Notes: generated from the sequence alone by a model not told the origin. 64,000 nucleotides of DNA from Zanthoxylum bungeanum (GCA_019454045.1 SKCR01015029.1:1-64000), one strand, 5' to 3'; counted from the stretch's first letter, positions 47,740 through 60,076 are shown. Made by a program: numbers and translations.

Positions 47740-47924
47740 GTCTCCCCCACTTTGATGGGACTTGTGCAGTGTGTGACAGTGACAATCCTATCAAAGTACA
47801 TGCAATGCATTTTCACTTACCTGGCTCGCCAGCTGTCTGCTGGTTTGCCTGCTGTGTTGAGTTGAGTTGATCTGGTTGTACCATTTTCGGTATGCTAAAC
47901 CCCATTTCCGAGGTGTTGCTGAAG

Positions 47925-48850
47925 TGATGTCTATCCATTTTCGAACTGTGCTCCATTTTTGGAGTGCCATTTTCGGCGACTGATGAGATAATGGTCTATT
48001 TTCGAACCGTGCTCCATTTTCGGAGTGCCATTTTCGGCGAGATGAGATGATGGTCCATTTTGAACCGTGCTCCATTTTCGGAGTGCCATTTTAGGCGAGT
48101 GATGAGATGATGGTCCATTTCGAACCGTGCTCCATTTTCGGAGTGCCATTTTCGACGAGTGATAGTAGTCCATTTTCGAACCGATACTGATATGAGAGTG
48201 GTCCATTTTTGAACCGTCGCTGATGAGAGATAGTCCATTTCTGAACCGTTGCTGATGAGAGTGGTCCATTTCCGAACCGTTACTGATATGAGAGTGGTCC
48301 ATTTTCGAACCGTTGCTGATTAGAGATAGTCCATTTCCGAACCAATACTGATGAGAGTGGTCCATTTTCGAACCGTTGCTGATGAGAGATAGTCCATTTC
48401 CGAACCAATACTGATATGAGAGTGGTCCATTTCCGAACTGTTACTGATATGAGAGTGGTTCATTTTCGAACCGTTGCTGATGAGAGATAGTCCATTTCTG
48501 AACCGATACTGATATGAGAATGGTCCATTTCCGAACTGTTACTGATATGAGAGTGGTCCACTTTCGAACCGTTGCTGATGAGAGTGGTCCATTTTCGAAC
48601 TGTTGCTGATGAGAGATAGCCCATTTCCGAACCGTTGCTGATGAGAGTGGTCCATTTTCGAACAGTTGCTGATGAGAGATAGTCCATTTCCGAACCATTA
48701 CTGATATGAGAGTGGTCCATTTCCGAACCGTGTTCCATTCTTGGAGTGCCATTCCCGGCTTGTTCATCCTCGAACTGTGTTTCCATTCTTGGAGTGTCAT
48801 TCCCGGCTTGTTCATTCTCGAACTGTGTTTCCATTCTTTGAGTGCCATTC
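47925..48850 (-). repeat. Tandem arrays in the downstream region of element D
   Basis: Three related arrays follow each other. About 47935-48170 has units near 60 bp with GTGCTCCATTTTCGGAGTGCC. About 48180-48730 has units of 31-34 bp built on GAGAGTGGTCCATTTTCGAACC, roughly 17 copies. About 48730-48850 has units near 53 bp with CCATTCTTGGAGTGCCATTC. All share a CATTxTCGAAC core. Several - strand frames stay open across the arrays only because the unit lacks stops; I do not call them genes. Confidence 0.85.
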
Positions 48851-48864
48851 CCGGCTAAACTGAT

Positions 48865-49115
48865 ACTGATGCTGATGTGGGCCTCGTTCCCAGAGTGATG
48901 CTGATGTGGGCCTCGCCCCCAGACTGATGTGGGCCTTGCCTCAAACTGATACTGATATGGGTCTCGCCCCTGGGACTCATCCCCAAGACTGAAACTGATA
49001 TGGGCCTCGCCCCCAACTGATACTGATATGGGCCTCGCACCTAGACTGATACTGCTGATATGGGCCTCGCCCCCAGACTGATACTGATATGGGCCTCGCC
49101 CCCAGACTGATACAG
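48865..49115 (-). repeat. Second tandem array of element D
   Basis: GATATGGGCCTCGCCCCCAG with ACTGATACT recurs about seven times, with unit lengths varying between about 24 and 38 bp. It is unrelated in sequence to the preceding array and lies directly downstream of the integrase stub. Confidence 0.8.
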
Positions 49116-49287
49116 TACTGTCACTGTTCCTGATTGGTTTGTCTTTGCCGCTTTCTCTCTTTCTGCTTCAAAACCTGTGAATACAAAGCAAAACAAACAC
49201 AAAAGAATGCAAAGTATGTTACGTGTATGCATGCATGCATGAATGAGTTTCCTATCCCGTTGGGTTAGGTCTTCCGCCAATTCTTCC

Positions 49288-49410
49288 TCAGGCAAAGTAC
49301 TGTTTCAACCTTTCCACTTTAATCGGCTCGGTGAACTCATTCCCTTCCAAGTCTGATAGTCTCACTGCCCCATTTCTCAATTTCTGAATGACCACCATAT
49401 CTTTTCTGCT
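49288..49410 (-). pseudogene. Integrase C-terminal stub of element D
   Basis: The - strand reads MVVIQKLRNGAVRLSDLEG, then EFTEPIKVERLKQYF and a stop. This resembles the end of plant gypsy pol, where an LSDxxG-NEF segment precedes the terminal stop. Everything between Gag and this stub is deleted, and 49411-49665 shows no coding match. Confidence 0.7.
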
Positions 49411-49665
49411 TGCTGCTTTCGGGAATTCCTCGTGTTCTAAACATCACTGAATTTCATAGTACCAAGGTTGAATGCTTTTCTCAAATATACTCATGTTGCC
49501 AGTTGAAAGGAAGAGATTCAGGCAAGTAAGCAAAACGAACGTCTTTATTATCATTAAGAAAAGGTTCGAACGAAGAGACAAAATCAATGTCTTTATTAAA
49601 AATGCAGGATCAAATAAACTAGGAGGAATAACTTCATCATTCGCAGCATTGCCTTCTTCATTGGC

Positions 49666-50972
49666 CTATGGTTCTCCACCGTTGTCATCCCCTATTCCTA
49701 TGAATGAAGCTGAGTGGTTGAGAGTTTGGAGGAAAAGGGTTTCGGGTAGGCCAGAGTTGATCATGTAGTTGGGTAGGGGATTTCTGTGTGCGTTGGGTTG
49801 TTCTCTTTCTGGGTCAGGTATTTTGTGTGAGTCAATGAGGTTTTGGATCTCATGCCTAAGGCGGGTGCAGCTATCAGTTTCGTGACCCCTTCTCCGATGG
49901 AAGTGACAATACAGGCTTAAGTCAAGGTTGGGTGGTACAGGGTTTGGAATTGGTTTAGCCTCTAAGGGTTCAAGAAGTCCTTGCGCCTTCAGCTTTTCGA
50001 ACACCCTTGAAAGAGGCTTACCAAGGTTGGAAAATCGCCTGCTTTTGATGGCAGTAACCTCAGTGGTAGTGGGCTTGGTCCCTGAAGGTCCCTCAATATT
50101 CCTTCTATTCTGGCCATAGAACTTCCTGTTTTCAGCCTCTTCTTCTTTAATATCCATAACCGTCTCCCTCAATTGTCGGAAATCCGTAATCATCGAAGTC
50201 ATCCTCCGCAGCTTACCATAAATGGAGGGCTTAGTACCCTTGATGATCATTTTGATCTGGTCTTTCTCAGAGGGCCGAGTCTGCATCTTCAGAAGTTGGC
50301 TTCTCCAGCGGTCTACATACTCCTTGAAGCTTTCTTTCGGCTTCTGCTTAGTGTTCTCCAAATCACGGAGTGACAAGTCAATCTCTAAGTCTGTAACATA
50401 CTGCTTCAGAAAAGCATCAGCTAGTTCCCTCCAATCTTCCTTAACCTTCTTCTCAAGGCTATGATACCAAACCACAAGTGCCCCCTCAAGTGACATCCCA
50501 AACATCTTTTGGACCTGGCGCTGTGATAGGCCCACTGAACTCATGACTGAGAAATATTGCTGCAGATGGACTCTCGGGTCTCCATTCCCATTAAACTTGG
50601 CTATGTCGGGCATTTTAAACTGAGCTGGCAGTTGTTCTCCGAAGGTCATTGCCTCATAATCTAACAACTCTTCATGTTTACCCCTCATTTTGCGGGTAAC
50701 TGTTTCAACCTGATCCCGAAGCTTCTGAAATTCTGCCTGAGACCCAATCACTTTGCCTGTTGCATACTCTGCCATGTCATCATCAAAAGTGGGGATATCA
50801 TCCCCCAACCCATTCGGAGGCTCCTCACATCTTACATTCTCAGAGTTCCCCCAGCATGGGGCAAAGCCATATCTTTTATGGCAGTAGTCAAGGCTTGCAA
50901 TTGTTCAGTAATCTTGGCGAAACCATTTTCCAACTGATCTATTCGGGATACTTCATTATCGGATGTACTCAT
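49666..50972 (-). pseudogene. gag: gag of element D, near-intact
   Basis: The start is at 50972 (MSTSDNEVSRIDQLENGF, a short coiled helix). The frame shifts once near 50820, after GGTLRM, and then stays open for 380 codons to 49666. The core domain includes FKMPDIAKFNGNGDPRVHL, MSLEGALVVWYHSL and KESFKEYVDRWRSQ. A CX2HX4HX4C zinc-knuckle variant (CHFHRRRGHETDSC) lies near 49900. Only one lesion in about 430 residues suggests recent selection or recent origin. Gag alone could still support packaging if the shift were absent in other copies. Confidence 0.85.
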
Positions 50973-52122
50973 ATTTTTTACCGGTCTTTTAGTGAGTCTT
51001 CTCTCTTCCCTAACCCAACGGGAATCTATGATGGCTTTTTGAACACAAGGGTTAGCATGATGTATGTATGCATGGGGGTGCATGAGATGCATGTAACATA
51101 TATAACATATTGAATCAACTAAAATCTTCAAAAAAATCAGCTCATTATCATTTTAGAAGCTTCTACGCTAACTGTCATATGAGTGAACCCGTCCCAGTTT
51201 AAATGGCCCAACGAGTTCACATCTCATGGCAAGGAGCCCAACTAAATCCAAATGGTAATGTTCTGAACACAAGCACAAAGTGGCCCATCAACACTTAGAA
51301 GCCTTTGGCCCGATTGTCATAAAATACGTTCTTGTCCCAGTTTAAATGGCCCAACAAGCCCATATCTCATGACAAATGGTCCAAATGGATCCAAACGATG
51401 ATGTTCCCAAACACAAACATAAAAGAAAGATAATGTAAACATAGAGTAACAATTTCTACAGAATGGCCCATCAACATTTCAGAGGCTTTGGGCCCAATGG
51501 TCATAAGGTACGAACTCGCCCCAGTTTAAATGGCCCAGCAAGTTCGCATTTCTGACAATAGTCCAACTGCATATACTCAAGGAAATAATTGTTACTTTAA
51601 CCATACGATCCCGGTCTATGGGTGGATTCGCAAGAGTGTAGACAAAGGCTCTCATCGGCGAAGGATGGCCCACAACTAGGTCTCTCCAATCAAGGGTTCG
51701 AGCAACCAAGTGAGCGCACCCTTTTTTATACACTAAGGTACGTGCCAATGAGCTATGGTGTGTGACTGACTGTCAAATGGATTTCCCGTTGTAGATTCCC
51801 CAGAGGGAAGGTGGAGCGAGGCTCACTTAAATACCCAAGCCTCTTAGGCTCTTATCGCTTGGTTCTAGGAATAAACAACGAGTCCTCCAAATTAGTCCAT
51901 CACAATAGGCTACGAGTAGATGGCTATCTAGGTGCCTTCACAGCTTTTCCTTCTAGAAAGGTAGTGAGTGAAGGAAGACACCAAACCATTACCTAGCCTC
52001 AAAATGCCTTTGATTAAACCCCCATTTTATCCACTATAGACACGGTCAATTAGAACATAAATCCAAACATTACAAGATAATATTTCGGGGCCGATTCTCT
52101 ATCCCCTGTGGAGTCGCCAGAC
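50973..52122 (-). other. Leader of element D with repeats and primer-binding site
   Basis: CCCAGTTTAAATGGCCCA occurs at about 51194, 51336 and 51519, within diverged 140-185-bp repeats. Next to the 5' LTR (52105-52122) the - strand reads TCTGGCGACTCCACAGGGGA, a gypsy primer-binding site. The frames at 51479-51996 are not supported as genes. Confidence 0.7.
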
Positions 52123-55100
52123 TGTAGGACACAGAACTTGATGACGCTGTTCTAGACTCACGGCCTAGTTGGGAGTACGAAATAACATGGAGTCGCCACC
52201 CGGTGTGAACCGGGACAAAGATTTAAGGCTTGCACTCACCCCTCGCAAGGGAAGACCTCAAACCGTTGGGTTCGGAATGGTCCCTTACTCATGCCACTTG
52301 TGATGAAAGGATTTATGTAATAATTTAATTAGGCTTAAGTAACACTTATTTCAAGAGTATCATGCTTCTAAATTCAAATGTACAAAATGAAACTTACACA
52401 TACATTTCACATCTAAGATTGCATGCTTGAAAATACCTCAAAGTAACAACGAACATACAATTTCATTTAGCATATCATGTTCACGGAAAACACAAGCATA
52501 CATACTAACCATACAAGCATACATATGAGCACTTTTACAAGTGATACGTGGAATTGTATCCCAAGTACAGACCGTACTGCCGTCCATTCGGATTCGGCTA
52601 CGGAATTTATGTCTGGGTTTCCATCCGATATACCACAAGAAATAATACTCCCAAAGTCATCATGACATAGGTATATGAATCGTAATACGTTAAATCAAGA
52701 CTAAGGCAAATGACGCAACCAATGGAACAAACATGTTTTTCATTATGATGTGCACAAAGATAAGAACGACTATATGGGGGTTTCATAAAAAATCACCTAA
52801 GAAACAATTATACATGGCATGTGATGAATATGTCTCAGTTCAGTGTGTTCGCGTTCGTGTAGCGTTCGTAAACGCGTTCGAACGGTAAACAGAAGGTTCG
52901 CGTTCGTATGGCGTTTGATAACGCGTTCGAACGGAACCAGACCTGATGCATGATAAGCCTAAGAAAGTACGTGTGCGTTCACGTAGCGTTCGAGAACGCG
53001 TTCGAACGGTAAACAGAAGGTTCACGTTCGTATAGCGTTCGAGAACGCGTTCGAACGGAACCAGACCGGATGCATTATGAGACTAAGAAAGTGCGTGTGC
53101 GTTCGCGTAGCGTTCGAGAACGCGTTCGAACGGTAAATAGAAGGTTCGCGTTCGTGAAGCGTCCGAGAACGCGTTCGAACGGAATCAGACCTGATGCATG
53201 CGACACAAATAATAAAGATGACAATGTCAAGCTCAGTATGTCCGATCAAACGTTTCTTGCATTCAACCGAACACACATCAACCGGCGCGGAAAAGCATCG
53301 TGGTAAAGGGTTTAACCCCTCCCCATAAGGGATCTCACATCGCACTTACTAAGCCCATGCGCTCGATTGAATCATGCATACAAAGAATTAAAAGCAATAA
53401 TATTAAACGTAGTATGCCCGATTGAACGTATCTTGTATTCAACCGAACACACATCAACCGGCGCGGCAAATCATCGTGGTAAAGGATTTTAACCCCTCCA
53501 ATTAGGGGACCTTCCATCGCACTTACTAAGCCCATGCACTCGATTGCATCATGCATACAAAATAAAGACAATCGTATCAAACTTAGTATGCCCGATTGAA
53601 CATATCTTGCATTCAACCGAACACACATCAATCGGTGCGGCAAAGCATCGTGGTGAAGGATTTTAACCCCTCCAATTAGGGGACCTTTCATCGCACTTAC
53701 TAAGCCCATGCACTCGATTGTATCATACATAAATAAGCAACATGCAGAATTCAAGTAACGAAAAATAGATAAATCAATCCAACATGAAACAAAAGAAGGT
53801 GCCATTTACTCCAGTGGTACGTGGAGTTGTATCCCAAGTACAGACCGCACTACCGTCCATTCGGATTCGGCTACGGAATTTACGTCTGGGTTTCCATCCT
53901 ATATACCACAAGAGACGACACTCTTCCATTCATCCAATACCCACAACACACATCATATACAAACAATATTCAACAAAGAATTAAAATACAGTCAAAATAA
54001 ATGACAAGAATCAAATGAAGATGAGTGTGGGAAGTACCATCAGGTCTAACCTTTTAAGCCGTCTCTCGGACTCGCGTTTCACGCAGATCGGAAGGGGTAA
54101 AACTCCGCAACTTTTCTGGTTCACTGGTTTGCCTTTTCCTTCGCTGTTCGGCCATTCAAGCTACTGTTTCGACTCCGTTTTGCTGCTGTTTCCTTGTGGT
54201 TTTGCTGCCGTTTCCTCTGTATTTTCTGCTTACTGTTCCAGGTCTTGTTTTTGGTGTTTTAGGCTACTGTTTTTGACGTAGTTTACCGCTGTTTTAAGGT
54301 GATTTTGGGCTGCTGTGTTTGGTGTGATTTTCGGTGATGTGTGGAGGTTTATGGGGCTGATTTTCGGTGGTGATTAGGGGTTGTTTTGGTGGTTATAGGG
54401 GGTGTGAATGGCTACTGTATTTTCGGTGATGTGGGGGTAAGGATGAAGGGAATGATTTGCTATCTTTCTTGTGATTGGCGTGTGATGTCTTAAGGTTTCT
54501 TGCTGTGACTTGCGTGTGAATAGTGTATGAGCTAGGGAAGTGCATGTCTTGGTGAGGGGTTGTTTATATAGAGAAGGGCTAGGGCTTCACCTTGTCTCAC
54601 AAGGAAGAGATTTCGGCATTAAAAAGAGGATTTGATTTGGTGTTGAGCAAGGAAAGTCAAAGATTGAGGGGGGACAAATCTTGGCTAGATAAGGAAGTCA
54701 ATATCTTTAATTTGTTATGATTGATTTTAATTAGGCATGACATCTTTTTAATTTAGTATGTGATTTGTTTAGTTAGGAAGCTAATATATTTGATTTATCT
54801 TATTAGGTATGATTATATTTTATGTTTTATTTAATTGGTAAATGGTTTAAATATTTTATTTAATATTTAATGTTTAATTTAATTAAATTGGGATGTGTTT
54901 TATGGGCTTTGGGGGGCTAATTGGGCTGGGGTGCGAGGCTAGCAGCAAAACCAGAAATACCGACTCCGTTCGAACGTCCATTCGAACGCGGCACGAACGT
55001 CCGCAATCTTCCTGACGTTCGAACGAAGTTACGAACGCAGCACCAACGAAGACAGTGAACTTGTGAAATGAACTAGATGACGTACTTATTTCGAATTTCC

Positions 55101-55199
55101 CCTTCCGACCTTCGTTTCCCGCAATATCCTTGGCTAAAAGGTAGTGCCTCCAACTGAGACTCATCATCGGGTTTAACATGCGAAAATGCAATGCCTACA
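52123..55199 (-). repeat. 5' LTR of element D
   Basis: This LTR is 3077 bp and closely matches 44678-47739, with the same two tandem arrays at 52845-53195 and 53255-53740. In element orientation it starts TGTAGGCATTGC and ends GTGTCCTACA. Differences are small indels and substitutions, for example an extra GAAGCTAATATATTTGA block near 54780, consistent with a young insertion. Confidence 0.92.
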
Positions 55200-55204
55200 G
55201 GCCC

Positions 55205-56126
55205 CAGGGAGCATCGGAAGCTTCACACAGCTTAAAAGGTCTTTCGTTCGACACTTTAAAGGGGTCTGCGTCCCCAAGAAGACGATTGGAGAATTGAGGC
55301 TTATGAAGCAAGGAGATGACGAGCCCCTAAAAATTTTCATCGAGAGGTACCACAATATGGTGCTCGAGGTCGGAGGGTACGAGTCCCAAGAGGCCCTGGA
55401 AAGTTTAAAAAGAGCCCTAAGGATCGGAAAACTGTGGACTCACCTAAGAATCCAAGACACACCAGATTATGCCACCGCTCTGGAGGTAGCGCGGAAATTT
55501 GTCTTGTTAGAAAGCGAAGAAAAGATCTCCCGAAGGGGGACGGCCATTCGAGAAAGAACAACAAGAACAGAGGCCCCCCGACGACCGGACAGGGAATTCA
55601 AAAAATTCAATCAAAGACCCAAAGAATTCAAACCAATCCCTCGAAGGGATTAGGAAAGAGGGGTCGCGACCCAGGTGAATCATGTAGTCCGAGAAGAAAC
55701 ATATATTCCCCTGAGCAAGCCACCAGGGCAAATCATCATGGAGATACAGGAAAAAGGCCTCTTGATAGAACCTGACCTCAGGAGATTCCCCCCGAATAAA
55801 AGGAACCAGAAGTCTTACTGCGTACATCATAATCTGAGGGGGCACACAACGGACGAATGCAAAGATCTGCGGGAACAGATGGAGGACCTAGCCCGAAATG
55901 GGTATCTAAATAGTTATATCAACCATGAGGCCATGGCCGCCAGACAGAGGGCACAAAGCCGACAGGTGAACATCATCGCAGGAGGAAAAACACTGGCCGG
56001 AGACTCTAACCGGTCAAGAAAAAGCTATAGCCGAATACAGGGGATGGAAGTGTTGGAAACGGAAAGGTCCCCAGTACCACGAGGAAGTCGGTCGGTACCC
56101 ATAATGTTCACCGACGAGGATGCTTG
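55205..56126 (+). pseudogene. gag: gag of element C, second part
   Basis: It continues the core domain exactly after the insertion (SFTQLKRSFVRHF, KQGDDEPLKIFIERY). A zinc-knuckle variant, CVHHNLRGHTTDEC, lies near 55820. One frame change occurs near 55650, where the open frame moves to the one starting 55675. The last codons FTDEDA end in TGA at about 56126, although protease follows in the same frame, so the stop looks like a point mutation inside a gag-pol fusion. Confidence 0.85.
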
Positions 56127-56129
56127 AGG

Positions 56130-57075
56130 GGTGAGTTTTCCCTATGACGATGCGCTAATAATCAAAGCTACAATCAGCGGCATAGAGGTAGATAGAATCC
56201 TGGTAGATCCCGGAAGTGCGGTAGACATAATTTCCAAAGAAGCTTTAGAAAGTCTGGGAGTGGAGTACGTAACCCTAACTAATGACGGCACCCCATGTAC
56301 GGTTTTGGAGGCTCAACGATCATCCCGCTGGGGAGAATACAACTGGCAACAACCATCAGAACTCACCCCAAGACCCGGACAGTTATGGTAAACTTCACTG
56401 TGGTGGACTGCCTGAGCAGTTACCAAGTCATTATCGGCCGACCTTTTATTATGAAAACAAAGGCTGTGATGTCCTGCTATCACTTAAAACTAAAGTTCCC
56501 CACCCGGGAAGGGATCAGAATCGTGTGCGGGAGTTTGAAGATAGCCCGTAGCTGCTTTGCCACTCTCTCACGAGAGACCATCTGCATTGAAGAAGGCACC
56601 AAGAAGAGGCAGAGGGGCGAGAACGATAGGAAAGAACCAGGTCCACGCCCGGATAAAGTTGCCCGGCTAGGAACAGCTGAAGAGTTAGAAGAAATAAAAC
56701 TGTTCGGACCGAAAAAAAGCATAAAGATAGGGGGAAACTTGGACGAAACCCTAAAAAAGGGCCTGCTAGAATGTCTACAGGAATACCCCGACATCTTCGC
56801 GTGGGGACACAATGACATGCCCGGGATTGACCCAAAATTCATCAGTCACCGCTTAGCAGCAAACCCGTCACTCAAACCGGTCAAACAGAAGAGAAGGATC
56901 TTCAATCAAGAACGGTGCATAGCGGTGGCATCCGAGGTGGAAAAACTGTTAAAAGCCGGCTTCATCAGAGAAGTAAAGTACCCCGAGTGGGTGTCAAACG
57001 TAGTATTGGTAAAGAAATCCAATGGAAAATGGAGGATGTGTGTAGATTTCACCGACCTCAGTGAGTTCGGTATTG
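56130..57075 (+). pseudogene. pol: Protease and N-terminal reverse transcriptase of element C
   Basis: The retropepsin site reads ILVDPGSAVDII near 56198, with Pro where Thr or Asn is usual. A frameshift near 56290 moves to the frame with GSTIIPLGRI and YQVIIGRPFI. The reverse transcriptase starts near 56880 (VKQKRRIFNQERCIAVASEV) and runs through FIREVKYPEWVSNVVLVKK to KWRMCVDFTDL. It then breaks off: the fingers are present, but the palm with the YVDD box and the thumb are deleted. Confidence 0.85.
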
Positions 57076-58047
57076 GTGCAAGAGGCCGACCAGATCCAGA
57101 GACCCGTATACTATGTCAGCAAAGCTCTATTGGATGCAGAGACCTGATATCCCGTGCATGAACTAGTCGCCCTATCCTTGATCACTGCAGCACGGAAATT
57201 ACGACCCTACTTCCAGGCCCACCCTATCGGAGTTTACACCAATTACCCCCTGCGGCAGATCTTGCAAAAACCAGAAACCTCGGGAAGGTTAATGAAATGG
57301 TTGGTGGAGCTAAGCGAGCACGATATTTCCTACCTCCCAAGGATAGCAATAAAAGGGCAGGCCTTGGCAAATTTTGTTGCGGAACTCGCGGAACCCCAAA
57401 TATTGACCACGGAGGAAAGCAAATGGGAAATGTCAGTGGATGGGTCTGCTAGCTCACAGGGCAATGGGGCAGGAATCGCACTGAAAAACAGTGAAGGAGA
57501 AGAAGTGTTGCTTGCCTTGAAATTTGCTTTCAAAGCCACAAACAATGAAGCCGAATACGAAGCAATTTTGGCCGGATTAAGGCTATACACAGTAGTGGGA
57601 GTCCACAACGTGGTAGTAAGGAGTGACTCTCAGCTAGCCATTCAACAACTAAAGGGAGAATTTCAGGCCAGAGAGCCGACTATGATGGCTTACTTAGCCG
57701 AAGTAAAAAAGTTTATGGAGAAAGTGGGGAACGTACGCTTCGAACAAATCGGACAAGAAGACAACTGTGAAGCAGACTCCCTGGCCCGGCTCGCATCCTC
57801 AATGAAGACCGAGGACCCCAGAATAATCCCTCTCATATGCCTCCGAGAAAGAAGCATATGGGAGCTGAAGGTAGATATAGTAGAAGAGGGAGGCAAAAAC
57901 TCATGGATGCAACCGATTAGGAGATACTTGGAAACAGGGGAAACCCCTAAAGACAAAAAGGAGGCCAAGAAACTAAAATTCAAAAGCACCAAGTTCTCCC
58001 TGATCGAATGGGTGCTCTACCGGAGAGGCTATACGTACCCCTCATGA
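57062..58047 (+). pseudogene. pol: RNase H region of element C (degenerate first RNase H plus second RNase H)
   Basis: It begins with the end of the reverse transcriptase connection (VYYVSKALLDAE, a stop at 57142, then HELVALSLITAARKLRPYF), the core of the first, gypsy-type RNase H. A second RNase H at about 57420-57790 has its catalytic set in place: SVDGSAS, NNEAEYEAI, RSDSQLAIQQ and EADSLARL. Two RNase H domains of this kind are a Tat trait. The frame stays open from 57154 to 58047 and then shifts one base at YTYP. Confidence 0.85.
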
Positions 58048-59139
58048 GATGTTTAACAGAAGAGGAAGCAGATTATGTGCTCAGGGAAATTCACACGGTC
58101 ATCTGTGGAAGTCACGCCGGAGGAAGATCAATCGACTTTAAAGCCTTAAGACAAGGATTTTACTGGCCGACCATGCATCAGGACGGTGTGAGGGTAGCTC
58201 AGAAATGCGAAGGTTGTCAGAAAAATGCCAACATCCACCATCAACCGGCAGAACAATTAACCACCATGTCCAGCCCCTGGCAATTCGCGCAGTGGGGGCT
58301 AGATATCATAGGGCCAATGCCAAAAGGGCTAGGGCAGGCGAAGTATGCAATCGTGGCCATAGACTATTTCACAAAATGGGCAGAAGCCGAGTCGCTATCC
58401 ACCATCACGGAGAAGAAGGCCACAGAGTTTATAAAGAAGAATATTATCTGCAGGTTCAGAATCCCCCGGGCAATCATCACCGACAACGGGAAACAATTCG
58501 ATAGCAAAGGATTCAGGAAGCTCTGCGAAGACCTCCAGATCGCTTTAAAATTCGCCTCGCCAGCCCATCCCAAGTCAAACGGACAGGTTGAGGCAACAAA
58601 CAAGACCATCAAGGCAAACCTTAAAGCTCGACTCGGATCATGCAAAGGTTTATGGGTCGAAGAATTACCAGAAGTGCTATGGGCACATCGGACGACCTAC
58701 AAAGATTCCACAGGGGACAAACCATTTTCCCTATCATACGGATGTGAGGCCGTCATTCCAGCAGAAATCGGGGTAGCAACACTCACAGGGTCCGCCACTT
58801 TGGGAATGAGCAGAATGAAGAACTTATCAAAAACCACATCGACCTGGTCGAGGAAAGGAGAGAGAAATCAGCTATGAAAGCGGCAGTCTACCAACAAAGA
58901 ATGGCTCGCTTCTACAACAGAAGAGTTCGAACCCGCTCCTTCCTCCCGGGCGACTAAGTATTGAGAAGGGTCACCTTAAACACCCGACGACCAGAGGAGG
59001 GCTCGTTAGGTGCCAAGTGGGAAGGGCCCTACAAAATCATAGATGTGGTAAGGCTAGGGGCTTACATCCTAGAACAGCTGGACGACACAAGATTAAAAAA
59101 ACCATGGAACACCGAGATGTTGAGAAAATACTTTCAGTA
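58040..59139 (+). pseudogene. pol: Integrase of element C
   Basis: The N-terminal zinc-binding HHCC is visible (HTVICGSHAGG, then CEGCQK). The catalytic core has GLDIIGP (Asp), IITDNGKQFD (Asp) and HPKSNGQVEATNKTIK (Glu), all present. A frameshift near 58800 separates the core from the C-terminal part, which continues as FYNRRVRTRSFLPGD, a stop at about 58957, GAKWEGPYKI and LRKYFQ with the normal stop at 59137. Apart from these two lesions it looks complete. Confidence 0.87.
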
Positions 59140-60076
59140 AATTCTCATTTCTCTCTTTTCTTTTGCAGCAACCCGACAAGGGACGGAAATTCAATATAAA
59201 GCCTCTCTCAAAATGGCCCGCAGAGAGTTGTAAGAAGGGCAATATGTCCCCAAATATAAATAAAACTTTCTTTTCCAAAATTTTCACCCACTCTTCTAAA
59301 AAAAAAAATTTATGAACCATATTCAAAGCTCCGGGGACATACTCAAAACAACGGTACCCGACCGCGGCTACCACCATAAAGAAGCACAAGTCACACCAGA
59401 ATCAGTCGATTCCATACAAGCATTAAACAGCAGGGACGAAAGTGAATCAGAGTATAGATCCGTGAGAAGCATAGCACGGGGAGGGATGATACTCCCGTGG
59501 CGATTGCTTGCTCCAGTGTTACCGAACATAAGGAGGAATATGCCCTTAATGTTTCGAAACACCTCGGGGCCGGATTACGTTCCGCCAAAGCCACTACGAT
59601 AATCGGCTCGGGGCTGGATCTTGTTCCGCCGAGGCCACTTGACTATTCAGCTCGGGGTCGGGTTACGTCCCACCGAGTCATGCTCATTGGTCTAGGGACG
59701 GGACATTCCCCCAGAACCGAGTATATATTTCAGCTCGGGGTCCTCGAAATATTCAGGGACATACTCGATGCATAGGATCCGTGAGAGGCATAGCACGGGG
59801 ATGGATGATACCCCGTAGCGATTGCTTGCTCCAGTGTTACCGAACATAAGGAGGAATGTGCCCTTAATGTGTCGAACACTGTTTGATCCTCACTTACACG
59901 ATGTAATGGATCCGTGGGAAAGCATAGCACGGGGAGTGATGAGGCCCCCGTGACGATTGTTAGCTCCAGTGATGCCAGACCTAAGGAGGAATGTGTCCTT
60001 AGTATCCCAAACACTCTCTGATCCATTCATCATTTGGATCCAAGAGAGGCACAGCACGGGGATGCGTTGTTCCCCT
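59140..60076 (+). repeat. Downstream region of element C with tandem repeats, part 1
   Basis: A unit of roughly 120-150 bp built on GAAGCATAGCACGGGGA and TTGCTCCAGTGTTACCGAAC recurs at about 59467, 59780, 59920 and (partial) 60040. Between the first two lies a 55-57-bp GC-rich unit (GGCTCGGGGCTGGATCTTGT, CCGCCGAGGCCACTT). The open frames across it are repeat artefacts. Confidence 0.78.

Larger units (their letters stand above)
44678..55199 (-). mobile_element. Element D: 10.5-kb gypsy derivative nested in element C gag
   Basis: It starts TGTAGGACAC and ends ATGCCTACA, with the 5-bp target duplication GGCCC. LTRs are very long: 44678-47739 (3062 bp) and 52123-55199 (3077 bp), differing at few positions. 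The primer-binding site lies on the - strand next to the right LTR, so the element reads right to left: leader with repeats, gag, a stub of the integrase tail, tandem arrays, polypurine tract, left LTR. Protease, reverse transcriptase, RNase H and most of integrase are absent. It therefore resembles a large retrotransposon derivative that depends on a relative for enzymes. Confidence 0.92.

Noticed and set aside
48180..48730. Array of about 31-34-bp units resembling a CRISPR array
   Set aside because: Units are contiguous with no unique spacers, in a plant retrotransposon; it is a minisatellite.
47931..48848. Long - strand frames over the tandem arrays (repetitive proteins rich in MDHSHIS-like units)
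   Set aside because: More than one frame is open at once, and the openness follows from a stop-free repeat unit. No start context, domain or expression evidence.
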